Source: Hirudinaria manillensis (Eukaryota > Annelida > Clitellata > Hirudinida > Hirudinidae). From it: a DNA stretch of 64,000 nucleotides. Of this stretch, positions 11,914 to 27,653 are shown piece by piece. A program made the position numbers and the translations under genes. Position 1 is the first letter of the stretch; each line of letters begins with the position of its first letter. The notes under the pieces are model-generated. The model ran no database searches. It was not told the origin of the DNA and saw nothing but the letters and a program-made list of their open reading frames with translations. The stretch covers positions 6,673,501-6,737,500 of the forward strand of contig CM067527.1 in NCBI GenBank assembly GCA_034509925.1, given 5' to 3'.

Positions 11914-12258
11914 TTAAATAACAAAAAAAACCAGCAAAACAAAACCTCCGACTGAACGTTTGAAAGTATTTCCATCACTGCGGTTGAGGCCATAAACATC
12001 TCTATTTCTACGCCCATAACGACCCTTATTTGGGTTTCTCATTTGGACAGCGCTAGTCCTAGCTTTTCCAAGTTCTCTTGCAGTGTCCAAAGCATAATCT
12101 ACGCCAACATTCTTACCTACGTTACCGGCTAGTTTTGCAGCTTTCAATAAAAATCTGCTACCAATCTTAATGATCGACCAAATAATATTCAGTATAGGAG
12201 TTGCAGATATTCCAGTTGCAGCTCCATAAAGCAAGAGAAACATTAACAACCAATTCAT
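11914..12258 (-). CDS. Short secreted paralogue, array member 4 (114 aa)
   Basis: I start at the ATG at 12258 because it opens directly into a signal peptide (MNWLLMFLLLYGAATG); an in-frame ATG at 12276 would only add MHIEIN. After the leader comes an amphipathic basic helix-like region (LLKAAKLAGNVGKNVG). It is followed by VDYALDTARELG, which parallels ETAIDTVMDVV in member 1 and QDAAIGTAMGAV in member 3. Then GRYGRRNRDVYGLN resembles a dibasic prohormone-convertase site with an amidation-type Gly-Arg-Arg. The ORF ends in a hydrophobic VLLVFFVI. Alternatively, a donor at 11945 (GGAG before GTTTTG), equivalent to the exon-1 donors of members 1 and 2, could be used. No convincing downstream exons were found. 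Function unknown. Confidence 0.6.
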   Translation of the reverse strand: MNWLLMFLLLYGAATGISATPILNIIWSIIKIGSRFLLKAAKLAGNVGKNVGVDYALDTARELGKARTSAVQMRNPNKGRYGRRNRDVYGLNRSDGNTFKRSVGGFVLLVFFVI

Positions 12259-12300
12259 GTTGATTTCAATGTGCACTGCGAGATGAATTGAACTATCAAA

Positions 12301-12308
12301 TATTTATA
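12301..12308 (-). promoter_or_regulatory. TATA box of array member 4
   Basis: TATAAATA on the minus strand, 43 bp before the ATG at 12258; identical to that of member 1. Confidence 0.68.
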
Positions 12309-13105
12309 ATGGTGTAGGATCGATGTATTGTTGCAAAAGCACTTCACGTTTGACTTTAACTATAGTATTTCGATTTGATAATCTATTTCGTGATGTTGAA
12401 GATAAGCATTTTCAGCAACAATTTGAATTACCACATATCCTCATTATTAAGGAATGTATTTGGATTCTTAACCATTTTAAACAATTTGATGAACAATAAA
12501 ATTGCACCGTGAAGTTTTGCATGCAAGATTAGAAAACTGACTCCTCAAAAATCATTTATTATCGATCCACAATGACTATATCCTCTGCCAAGTTAAATAT
12601 TCCAGGTATTTTTTGAATATTCAAGGGAGGACTGACGTTTATCGCATACTTGTTTGGCGTAGTGGTGAAGAGATTATTTTGTGGAAGCATTCATTAATTT
12701 GCATGTAATTGTACAAAGAAGTTGAAGTGTGAAGGTTTTCTGTGATGGAAGTAGGACCGAAGCATTAACATTAAGACCGATTTTATCGAGCAAAATTTAT
12801 GATGGATGCGAATCCAAAGATAATGATTTTAATCATAATAAATCATAATTAACTTGTAAATTTGTGGATTACAGAGGTTATGCATGCACTTCTTAGTAAT
12901 TCTTGTAGTAAGCGAAAAGAAAATTAAGAAGCTGCAAGAACGAAAACGTTAATGAAAGTTCAAACATTTATTTATTTAATCAATGATTTCATATTGGCAA
13001 TATTGAATAATAATTTTAATTCCAAATGGTTTAAAATGTAGAAATTCTTAAAAATTCACGAAAAGCTGTGTTGCAAAAGCCGTTTTACGATTTATTACGA
13101 TCACA

Positions 13106-13140
<35 letters not shown>

Positions 13141-13442
13141 TAAAAAAAGATTTTATCAACGTTATGAAGGCTATTTCGACCTTACAAATACTTCACCGAA
13201 TTCAAACATGTTATAGAATTACTGCCTTAAAAATCGATTTATTTGTTAACGAGACACATGTCATATCACTTTTCAAGAAAATAACTTTTAAAAAATTCAC
13301 AACCCTTCTCAAAGTCCTACAAAAGTCATCTCCGATATATAATAAGCTCGATTTACATTTTTTTTAGATCATAAGTTATGGTAATGACTTTGAGTTTCGG
13401 AAAATCCCAAATCATTTCTTGGATTCTTCCTTACTAAGGACT
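12309..13442. other. Intergenic spacer with an (ATT)n repeat
   Basis: 1.1 kb between the secreted array and the zinc-finger gene. An ATT microsatellite lies at 13109-13139. No supported gene. Confidence 0.5.
13109..13139. repeat. (ATT)n microsatellite
   Basis: About ten ATT units, nearly perfect. Confidence 0.95.
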
Positions 13443-14729
13443 TTATGAAGTTTCTACATCGTTTGCATTCATATGCTTCTTCTTGTGGAAGTGAAGGCTT
13501 TTTTTGTTCGAATATTGTCGGCCACAAACATCACAAGAAAATGATTTTGCAACCGAATGGACGTGCATGTGATGCTTGAGACGACTTTGGTCGTTGAATC
13601 TGCTTGGACAATGTGGACATTTGACGGTTTCAAATTCAACTTTTTTGGTTGCTGAAGTTGAAGGCACATCAGGGTTCACGATACTTTCTGGACTCTGATC
13701 TCTGAGGATTTTGTTTGGAGCTTCAGGGGATGAGGTGGATTCATTCAAGGATGGTTTCTGAACCAAAGATTTCGCTTCTTGCTCACGTTTCTCTTTAGCG
13801 CTAGGTAAAGAGTTTATGAAATTTCTACACTCGCTATTTTTTGCCTTGTGTTTTTGATAACCAGAGCTGGAATTGAAGACCTTACCGCAGGCTTGGCAGG
13901 TTCTTACTACTTTCTTGTGAACTTCCAAATGTTTATATAAACCCTTTTTACGCTTAAATTCTTTTTTACATTCTGGACATTTGACAGGTTGAGGATCCGA
14001 ATTTGCGAAAGAAGCACTAGTTGGAGTCTTCAGGCCACTTTCAAGTGACTCGTCTCTTAGAGGGGACTTTTCATGAACCGATGCGGTCGATGCAGTTGGG
14101 CTGTGAGAGGGACTGGCCTCTGATGATTTTGGCAATAAAGAATTAATACATTCATTATCAGTTGCTGTGGAAGCAGTAACTTCAAGAGAAATATTGGTGA
14201 AATGCGCCGAGGATGCCGACTGTGATGAAATCTGAGTGGCTTTGTCCGAATCTTGTAATGCGTAAAATGAAATCGTACCAATATTTTGCATCGAATCAAG
14301 ATTCGTATCATCTTCATCAATAATTAGCCTTCCAGATGGTTCATCACTTTCATCTAGTGGTTCTGAAAATTCATTACACGGTGACCAACGACCGCCTGCA
14401 GAACTGAGGTAATTTTGCGTTGAATGTAAAGAAATCTGATTGATTGTTTCTAAATGTGGTGGTTCTCGAACCGAATCCGAAATGTCCATCAAAGCTGGAA
14501 CGTCATTTTCCTCAAGTAATATCTTCTCACTTTCTTCCGATGGTAAGAAAGTCGCTTCTCTTTGTTGACAGAATGGGTTATAGTCCAGATGTAGTTCCAG
14601 ACTGTCCTGATATAGGTATTGTTTGCCACAAACCTCACAAGAGTAAGCCTCAACGAAATTAAAATTACGGTTATTGAAAGGGCTTATCAAATTATATGTG
14701 CTTAATGCCTGTTTCTCTCCCGATGACAT
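13443..14729 (-). CDS. C2H2/C2HC zinc-finger protein, five fingers
   Basis: A long uninterrupted minus-strand reading frame. The first in-frame ATG is at 14729 (MSSGEKQALS). The frame stays open to about 14774, where TATAG could be a splice acceptor, so an upstream exon is possible. There are five zinc knuckles. Finger 1 (CEVCGKQY, H-x6-C) and finger 3 (CQACGKVF, H-x6-C) are C2HC. Finger 2 (CPECKKEF), finger 4 (CPHCPSRF) and finger 5 (CDVCGRQY) are classic C-x2-C-x12-H-x3-H. A Ser/Thr/Glu-rich, low-complexity region of about 150 residues separates finger 1 from finger 2. The layout suggests a nuclear DNA-binding regulator. I cannot assign an orthologue. It lies head-to-head with NPRL3, about 650 bp apart. 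Confidence 0.85.
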   Translation of the reverse strand: MSSGEKQALSTYNLISPFNNRNFNFVEAYSCEVCGKQYLYQDSLELHLDYNPFCQQREATFLPSEESEKILLEENDVPALMDISDSVREPPHLETINQISLHSTQNYLSSAGGRWSPCNEFSEPLDESDEPSGRLIIDEDDTNLDSMQNIGTISFYALQDSDKATQISSQSASSAHFTNISLEVTASTATDNECINSLLPKSSEASPSHSPTASTASVHEKSPLRDESLESGLKTPTSASFANSDPQPVKCPECKKEFKRKKGLYKHLEVHKKVVRTCQACGKVFNSSSGYQKHKAKNSECRNFINSLPSAKEKREQEAKSLVQKPSLNESTSSPEAPNKILRDQSPESIVNPDVPSTSATKKVEFETVKCPHCPSRFNDQSRLKHHMHVHSVAKSFSCDVCGRQYSNKKSLHFHKKKHMNANDVETS

Positions 14730-15386
14730 TGATGCAGGAAAATAATTCTGACTCGCTGCTACTCTATATAACAAAATTTCAAATATATGGGTAGTCGAAT
14801 TAAGCTATTTCACTCAATTTGACTGAATTTTATAGCATTTAATAATTTTATTGTTTTTGCTCAAGAAATGTCTTTCTCCTCCCGAATAAAAATTTCTTTC
14901 CGAAAGATTCTGAATATATATAAATGATATTTATTTTATTTAAATGCTAATTTTTTTGTAATGTAATTATTTTATTATGCATGATACAGAGTTCGTATGC
15001 CAATGAATGCCTTCAAAACAGAATTTGGTAATTGAAGGATTCCTTGGACAAAATGAGTTTTTACGTTATAACTCAAAAGTTTATTTTAAATTACTCGCGT
15101 TTATCGCAGTCCAAATTTAAACATTGTTTGTTTGTCTCTGAAATAGGGTATATTTGGTTCACTTTTACTTACAGTTGTTTGGGACTTGCGGCGAGTCTTG
15201 ATGTTTCTAGTCAAAACAGAAGATTTCACAGCTACTAAAGCGGCAACATTTGTTCAGATAGCTTGGATTTTTTGCTCGAACGATTAAAACCGTCACTAAC
15301 TAGTTAGCCTGTGACATCGACATGTAGTTTACCATTTGAGATTTATTTACATCTGAATGACTAATGCTAACTTAAAAAATTGACTT
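14730..15386. other. Divergent intergenic region, zinc-finger gene / NPRL3
   Basis: About 650 bp between two divergent start codons, so it probably holds both promoters and any 5' exon of the zinc-finger gene. I see no TATA box or other motif I can defend. Confidence 0.45.
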
Positions 15387-18300
15387 ATGAAATCGTGCGA
15401 CATGGATTTTGATCCACTCGGGATTTTCCTGGCAACACTTTGTACAGGAGGAGAAAAATTACTTTTTCGATATCCCAGCGAAATTGAAGAAAATCACAAC
15501 AAACCAAATATAGGTAAATTGACGTTGACATCGATGATGTTCATAATCATGATGATTACTTGCTGCATTTATAAATGAACGCTAAAAATGGCCAGAGATC
15601 ATCTGGAAAGGCTGAGTTGTGAATGTGACACCTAATGATTGTTAGTATAGTAACCATGTGCAGTACCCATTCAGCTAAACTGGAAACCAAAATACTTAAC
15701 TGCATCACTTTTAACATTTTATTTTGTGATGTACTTCAAATTGAAATTGATTCTTCTGAAGTCTTGTCATCCCATTCTTATGCTCTCAAGATGCCCCTGA
15801 TACCCCAATACTCAGTTTGCAAGTGAGACTCTCGATAATTTAAAATGCTTGGATTATTATTTCTTGTTAAACAAATATGATACTGAGACAACAGTATCAA
15901 CAATAATTTGATAACATTTTTTAGTTTTCCCTATTATTTCTGCTGTTGATGCAATTTTGATTTGGAAATATATATAGTAATTGTTTTATTCAGAGAAAGT
16001 CAGTTGACAAACGTAAAGAATGGAGTCGTTGTTGGGTGAGTTTAGGTGCTAAGAAAGTTCCAATGGAGATGCATATCAAATGGAGATTTGCTTCTCAAAA
16101 TCAGACTTTATAAATTCATTTTATATTTAAATTCAGAAATTAAATTTATTTAAAACCAAGTTCCAATAAATGCTGATAAGTAAATACTCAGCCCATCATA
16201 AAGCTTATTTGTTGCATATTATGCAGTTTTGAAGACTTCTTATTGGCCAATCTATTTATATCATCGAAATCAAACACCCCAAAGAGAAAATATGAGGTTA
16301 AGGTGGGATAAATTTACTGAATTTACTTTTCTTCAAAAATGTTTTATTGGTATTTAATGATATAAAATGTTGTTGTTATTGGTGATGTGATGATATTTAT
16401 ATTTTAAATTTTGATAACAAAATTGGTTACTTATTTTATTATTATTATTGTTGTTGTTATTATTATTATTATTATTCATAATCCTTTGGTCACACTCTGG
16501 TATCATTTACATTCATGTAAATTTAACGAATTAACGTGTTGACTATTCAGAATATTATTAATTTGGATATATTTACTTCTTAAATTATTTGTATTTACTT
16601 CGTAAATTATTTCTAATTATTTCCACACTTTAAATGAATTTTTTTGAAAATGTTTTTGTTACAATTTAAAAAAAAAACTTATGGATGTGTTGAATTTGAA
16701 CCTAAGGTCGGTGATGTGATATTCGTGGGTTTCATAAACGCAATGAACATCTGCACGAATTCAAAGAGGAAGGAGACTGAAAAGATAACATTCAACGTGG
16801 TCTTTGCTCTCCAGGTGAGATTGTTATCGCTAGGTGTTTCAATTGTTGATTGTTATGTTATGTTGGTTTATGAATGTTTATGATGATTGTGATTGTTGTG
16901 GCAGTGATATTGTTAATGGTTGTGATAATGGCTGTACTTTGCTATAAATTATTATCTACTTGTTACTTAATGGTCACATTTATACTGCTTTAAGTTATTC
17001 ATATTGTATTAGTTAGTATTTCAATAACTAAGAATAAAATATGAGTACTTATTATTAAAAGAATTAATCTTTAATATTGCTCATTCTAGCACACTTAGTG
17101 CAAGCATCACCATCATCTATATAATAATTATAATCATCACTTTCTACATTGAAAATTGTCATCCTCTCAGGCAGGTGTCAACAGTCACTTCATTCCCTTA
17201 TATCAAGAACTCTCGGAGAAAATAAGCCTCGCTCTCGTTCACGAAGAAGAGAGGACAGGTGTGTTTGTTGTTGTTGATGTCTTGAAGAAGTTGTTTGAAA
17301 TTTTCAGAAGTTAATCACTGAAAACGTAGTTATTTCTCTTTTGTATTGTCCATTTAGCGATGTCGTTTTAATCTAAGATTCAACAAAGCTGGTTATTTAT
17401 GAAATTTTAAGTTATTTCCTTTTCAAAAACAATACAATGTCATGACCACCTCATCCTATTTTGTCGACTCCAGCTTTCATGTCGAGGCAGAAACAGATGA
17501 TAACGGAACTCCACGAGACCATGCAACAGTCTTGTAAGTTTATTAAATTAATATTAATAATTAATTAATTAATAACTTATGAAAACTTAATGTATTGTAA
17601 TATGCCACAGTTTATTTTATTTATTTTATCCCTAAAGTCTCAGAGAAGACTACAGACAGAACCTTCTTTTCCAATGTCCATGAACGGGCCTCGATTGCAT
17701 CACCGCTTGGGATTTTGCTCAGGAACATCTATGAGAGGTGAATTCATCAGATGCAATTATATTCATATATAATTTTATATTCATATATAAATAAATATGT
17801 ACATATAATTAGTAATTTTGAGCTTTATTTATAAGGATATCACATCTTATGATGTCTTTTATCTCTAGCATCTGTGAGTCAGGAACTGTTGATGTTTTCC
17901 TCAACTCCTGGGTCCGCATCAGTTTCACCATCTCCCCTAAAGTTCCCCGAGGCATGGTTGCCTATAGCAACAACGGACTCATAAACTGCAACGGGTCAGG
18001 GCCGAAAAGGAGGCCCCTCCTCTTCTCAAAGGTAAACAAATGTTTTCATTTATGATCTGGACCTCATGTTGGCCTTTCATTCAGCCTTTGCATTCATTCT
18101 TTTTGAGTGCAACATTGGTTCAGGGATCCAAGAATTATGATTTTATTAAAAAAAATTTTCAAAGTAATTTTGTGATATCTTGTTCCGTTTTCTTGTGGCT
18201 TTGAAACCTTCCAAAGAGATAATTCTTGTGCTTTTAGGACATCTCTGAATAGTTGTTCCATTGGTGATGCTAATGCATTTTGTATCCAAAAGATGTACAA

Positions 18301-20976
18301 GAATTATTTATTATTTCATTATATTTTATTTTTGTGTTTATGAAGGGACTTTTCTTACCTTAGAACTCTCTTATCAATTCAAATTTCTTTTTTTTTTATG
18401 TAATTTTATAAGCAAATTGTATTGATTGGTATTGAAATTGTACCCAACAGCCATCCATGCTGCAGGAATATCTCCGTGAAATGAGGTAGGTGATCACAGT
18501 GTTTTGATGTTATTTGACATAAATGTTGTTTGGGATATTTTGTTGATTGTGAGGTATTTGTTAAATATTTCAATAAATTTGTAAGCAAACCTGGGATAGA
18601 AAGAATTCAACACTTTTCCAAAAATGATTTTCTGGCCTATCAAATATAGGTGATAACAAGATCCAAAAAAAAGTCTTATTTAATTAATGATGAAAATAAA
18701 TTTAAAAATAATTATTTAAAACCAGGCCCTACCATTCCTTCATTCTCTTGGAAGACAGAAGATTGATAATTGACAGACTAACCATGGACTGCAGTCCAGT
18801 TCTTATGAGGCTACTTAAGCTGTACACCCCTTTGAAGAGCATGGACCAATTGGCTGCAGAGCTTGATGTTGCTCTCACTCAAGTGAGCATTGATTGTTGG
18901 TCAATGAGATAGTCACTACTTCTTCTAGTCTTTGATTATTTTTGGTAATAAATTAATAAATCAGGTAGTTAACAAAATTAAATAGAAATAGTTGAAGTGT
19001 CAAATGAAATACTGTGTTATAATTGATACAAGCTAAGTATTACTTCCCAAGCTAGGTTTTGTTTTTAAAAGCAAACAGATTGCAATGCAAAAATCAACTT
19101 CTTACTCTGAAGGTTCGAAGGGTGGTTTGCAGTTTGGTGGTGTGGGGCTTGGCCATGATCATCTACCCCATCTATGACTCAAACATATATCTTCTCTCAC
19201 CAAGTGCCAATCTTGCAGTGTGAGATTTGTACAATTGAATCAAATCTCTTTTAGACACCTTAGTGTATGGAATTAATGCATCATTTCTTCTCAATTGTGA
19301 CGTTAGAGATTATTTCTCGAAACTTTCAAAAGATTTGCTTGAAATTTTCTTAGTAAACTCTATATTTGCTTATCATTTGGCTAATCAGACATTCTAGGCT
19401 TTAAATCTAGTTCCCAAGCAATCACATGCACGATCATCAACACCATCCAAATGTTGAGGTTTTGTTTCAGCAATTCTTCCCTCAGTCTCAACTTCTCTGC
19501 CGAATTCCCGAAGCTTTTCCTTCCCCGAGTCCTCGAAGAATTCTCGTCTCCCTTCAGCTTCGGTTACCACAGGGAGAACCTCGGTTCACTGGTAGACTCC
19601 GCCACCACTTTGTTTAATAATTATTTTCTAATCGTCCTTAGTTTGGTTAATTAATAATTATCTCTGGCAATATTAGCTGTGAATGGATTTGTAAGATTTG
19701 GATTAACTATTACATCATGATTAACAATGTGCTAAGCTACATTCTCTTACTGTAATGTAATATTCATAATTTATCTTTTTACTTCTACAAAGTGACAAAA
19801 TTACTAATCATTTTTGTCAATTCTTAGGGTCAAGACACAAGGGTTTTAATCTGGCTCTTGCAGCACAAACTCATATACCAACTGCATACATATCCATACT
19901 TTGATTCTTCCTTGGAGAAGGACTGTCCTTCCTTGCAGAAGTTGGTTGAGGATGGAGACTTTGGCAGACCAAACGACGGCGATCATGGTGAGTTATGATC
20001 TCATTTTGCCTAATAAAATATTTGTTATAATGGTATTAAATAATATAATTTAGATCACAATGACATTTGTTATAATTTAATTTACATTTATGTAATCATT
20101 GAACTAATTGATGTTATTCATAACTATTAATGAAAACTTGTGTAATTATGACCTTTTACTTGTGTTAATTTAAGAACCTGCAAAATAAAGATACTAAAAT
20201 ACAAGATGATAATGATGATAATAAAAACAATTATAATAATAAAACCCTCCAAAATTGTAAATTCAAGCAAATCCTCATGCTGCAGTTTACTGCTGTAATA
20301 GTTGAATTCTCAATAACTTTTTAAATTGAAACAGATTGATTTTGTTGATTTTTTTGGTGCTGACTTGTGTTAGTCATCCTCCAGTTTGTGTTCAGAAATA
20401 GATGATAATAATAAAAAAAATAACAATAACAACAACAATAATAATAATAAAAACTTAGGCACAAATGGAAACTTGAATGGCACCCTTGAACCCATCTTCA
20501 ACCCAACTGAAGTTTCCAGTTGGCACGAAGTCCCAGTTTTATCACAGAAAAAAGAAATGGAGGAGGAAGTGTTCCGCAGGTGATGATGATGATGATGATG
20601 ATGATGATTATGGAGAAGTGAGGTTTCCATGTCTAACTTTGATTGTAGCAAATTAGTGATGAATATTTCAACAAAAATGCAGCAGGACAGAATTATGATA
20701 ATAATAGTTATTATTAGTAATAGTATTAGCTTTAATAGCATATTAATTTGAGTCCCATAAAAAGGACCTTTTCTCCTTTCCATTTCTTTAATCTCCTCTC
20801 TTTGCAGGCTGGCAGCAAACTACTTCAATGGACTTTACCACCTGGAAGCCATCATGTACCGTGAGAGCATCCCGAGGACAGAGCTCTGCCACCTCATCGA
20901 CAGGTTCAGAGACAAACTTTACGTCATCAAGCACGAAGAACCATTCGTGTCTTACTGGGTTTCCTGTGACCGGTGA
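15387..20976 (+). CDS. NPRL3: NPRL3, GATOR1 complex subunit
   Basis: NPRL3 with NPRL2 and DEPDC5 forms GATOR1, the Rag GTPase-activating complex that restrains mTORC1 at the lysosome when amino acids are low. Exon 1 (15387-15513) gives GGEKLLFRYPSEIEEN, the conserved N-terminal start of the longin-like domain; ATG 15402 is an alternative start. Later exons: 16707-16814 (FNVVFALQ), 17171-17258 (LVHEEERT), 17474-17533, 17638-17737 (SIASPLGILLRNIYER), 17869-18031 (VFLNSWVRISF), 18451-18485, 18726-18882 (PLKSMDQLAAELDVAL), 19113-19219 (IIYPIYDSNIYLLSP), 19471-19591, 19828-19987 (LLQHKLIYQLHTY), 20459-20579 and 20808-20976 (YFNGLYHLEAIMYRESIPR). These follow human NPRL3 in order. The exon or exons between 15513 and 16707 are not resolved, so the exact length is uncertain (estimate 520-560 aa against about 569 in human). 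Confidence 0.93.
16437..16477. repeat. (TTA)n/(TTG)n simple repeat in NPRL3 intron
   Basis: Mixed ATT and GTT triplets within an early NPRL3 intron. Confidence 0.85.
20580..20608 (+). repeat. (TGA)n repeat directly at a 5' splice site in NPRL3
   Basis: A TGATGATGA run of about nine units starts within the donor of the last NPRL3 intron (exon ends at 20579). It is one of many GAT-phase repeats next to donors in this window. Confidence 0.92.
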
Positions 20977-22000
20977 CGGGGAGTTGGGAGGGGAAATGAC
21001 AAATGGGAGACAGATCTGGATTAAAGAATTAATATTTATCATAGCTGTTAATTATGTTTTCTGCTTAAACATGTTGTAAACTTTGTAAAGGTGTATTTTT
21101 TAAGATTAATTTTTCTCTTACAAATTTTAGGTCAAAGGATAAATATTGGATTTCAGAAAAATTAATTCAATGTGTAATGAGTTTGGAATTATCTCGTTAT
21201 GTTAAGAACCTGAAGTAGTTCTTAGTAACGCCTTAGTAGCGATTTACCGTACCTTTTTCATTTTCATAACATGTTGGAAAAAATCAAATGAGGTACAGCC
21301 ATTTTTGCCTGATGTGACTGAATTCCATTGCACGATTGCACATTTACAAATTTAAGGTGTTATATTTTTATGGCTTTATGGAGCCAAATAATGGTGGGCA
21401 CAGTGAAGACTTATTTTGCCTGGTCATGCTCAAAACATCTGCTTCCTCATTTCATTGTGCTTTTCATTTCTTTATAATCTGTGTAGATGTTTTTTTTTGT
21501 TTGATTTGATTTAATCTCCTAAGACTTGTTGGATGATTTGCTCACTCTACCCACCGGTCTCAGATTGATTAAAGAGAATTAAATATTATTATTTGAACTT
21601 GATTTTTGAATAAAGAGGTGGCGAATTTTTTGGTCATTAGGTGGCTGGACTATGTGGCGGCTGAGTTTATTTTCCAAAGCAGATAGATATTTCAGGAAAT
21701 CAGTTTCCTGGTTAAAGTGGTTTTAGGAACTGGCCGTCTTGGATTTCGACTCGATGCAGAAATTTGATAAGTGGATATTGATTAGTGATGTTTATATAAG
21801 TAATCTGAAAGTATGGTGTTTTTAAACACGCGAATTTATCTCAGCGATCATATTGGTGACATACAAATTGTAAAATATCTAAGCGTTTGATGATTTATGG
21901 CCAGGTAGATAAGACGTTTAGAAAAAAAGCCTTGCGGATTAAAATAACTTATCGTTCATTGGGTGTCTATGTGGTATACCTCTAATGTTTACCAGATGAT
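20977..22000. other. NPRL3 to WDR13 intergenic region
   Basis: 1 kb between the NPRL3 stop and the WDR13 start on the same strand. It must hold the NPRL3 3' UTR and the WDR13 promoter. No other gene seen. Confidence 0.5.
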
Positions 22001-25790
<3,790 letters not shown>

Positions 25791-27653
25791 GCATCATTGT
25801 CATCATCATCATCATCATCAACTGTCCTTGTCATCAGCATTACTTACCGTGGCCCAGTTTTTGCCATGATAGCCATAATCTGATCTATTTGTTTTGACTC
25901 TCAATTATGACTTCAGTTTCTTTATTTTATTCAGTCATCCATTCCTGAAACTTAATTTTTTTGTTATTATTATTAAATGTCGTTATTGTTTTTACTAACA
26001 ATTAATGTTTTGTTATATTTGTTGTTTTTTTTTATTATTTTAATAGCTAAATGTTATTTATTTAACACGTTCATTTTCTTGTTTACAAATGCCGGCTACT
26101 TCCTCATCATCATCTGTCTCCTTTTAAGGTGGACTTATTTGCATTTTGGAGCAGCAGGTGTCGTTTCTGGTGATGTTGTGTTACTGTGCATGACTGTGAG
26201 CATGTGTTACCAATGCTCTCATCAATGCACATGTGAATTACTGATTATTAATTATTAACTTAGTATTATTCATTTATTGCTAATCCGTCCATAAAATAAT
26301 AATTTATAAAAAATGCAAAATTATCGACCCAGAGATTGGATTGTGACTAATGTTTGACTCTATCGTTTATTTTTATCTTCCTTTTCCTGAAACAATATGT
26401 TGTTTGATAGCTGAGATAGACGTGCCAGAGGTTCATTGGTTGATTTGATTGACTAAATGCTATTCTTCTTTCAATCTTTTTGCTATCATCTAAATATTAA
26501 TTAGTTGTTTTCCACTCGCTCACAAGATGTCTATGTGAGTCGAGGAAATTTCTTACGACATCATTTGGAGGGAAACCCATTTGAGTTAAGGCTTAACTGT
26601 CAATAATGATGATTATCAGGTATCTCTGCAATATAAACTAACACATGACTGACGCACACACCTGAGATACTTCATTCATTCTTTGATGAACTCAAGTTCA
26701 GAGTGGATTGCTTAGAATCCAAACAATTCCAAATGAATGTTCTGTGATGATGCTTAGACTTCTACAGAAATGCAGTTCCATTTTTGTTACTTCCTCAGGT
26801 CTTTTGTTTTTTAATTTTTATTAATGCTTAATTGATTGATTAATGCCTTCTTGATTCACTATGCCATGGTTTGTCACACTGAAACTGGTATTTGGCCAAA
26901 TTTTAATTGGCTTATAATTCTTTTGCTGGTTGAAATTCTATGGAGGAACCATTGCGTGAATTTTGGTGATGAGATTTTTTTTTGTTTGGTGGTAGAGTTT
27001 TTCAGCACCAGTTTTTTTGGTCAGAGTCAATCTAATTAAAAGGTCAAAAGAGTGCATGTCAAATCTCCTTATTCTCGATTTTTGCTTTTCATAAACCCTG
27101 ATTGTTAAGAACTCAGTGAGAAGCAAGATGCGCATTTGCCACAACGTTCTGCCGAGAGAATGTATCAAATCCAATCAAGTAAATTTATAAAAAAAAAAGT
27201 GCGATAAGGAGTTTTCTAAATGACGTTCGTGAAATTTTGAGTGATGCCGCGGGAAATTTTAAATTTTCAATAATTTTTTCAGCAGACAGCCAAAGCCACC
27301 AGGAGTAATGTATAGCATATCATCATGTCTCGAACGGAATCGGCTTCTTGAACTTCCTCTCTGATTTTACAAATTACAAACGAGTTACTTTAAATGTGAA
27401 TACGAAGCGCGTTTTGGTCAGATTCCGTTTGTGGACTTTTGTGAAATTGTTAAAGCGCAAGAAAACTTGCAAAAATAGCTTAACTGATAACTAGAACCAG
27501 CCTTTCGAAGTATAGCCCCCCCCCCCCCCCACGTAGTAAACGAAAATGTAGCCTCAAAACATTTAAAGCAATTTTTAAACGGTCATGTGGCAAGCTCCTC
27601 ACAAATAACGCCGAGGCATTAGTAAAGTTATGTATGAAGTATTTTATTAGATC
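25791..27653. other. WDR13 3' flank and intergenic region
   Basis: 1.9 kb after the WDR13 stop, beginning with a short CATCATCATC run. There is a C15 homopolymer at 27516-27530. No gene or mobile element recognised. Confidence 0.5.
27516..27530. repeat. Poly(C) tract
   Basis: Fifteen consecutive C in otherwise AT-rich sequence; unusual locally and prone to length error. Confidence 0.9.

Noticed and set aside
14057-14662. ORFs on both strands inside the zinc-finger gene
   Set aside because: Other-frame readings of the same coding exon with no similarity of their own.
20370-20783. 137-aa minus-strand ORF with His and Leu runs
   Set aside because: It reads across the NPRL3 intron microsatellites (GAT and AAT repeats) antisense to real exons; the His and Leu runs are repeat artefacts.
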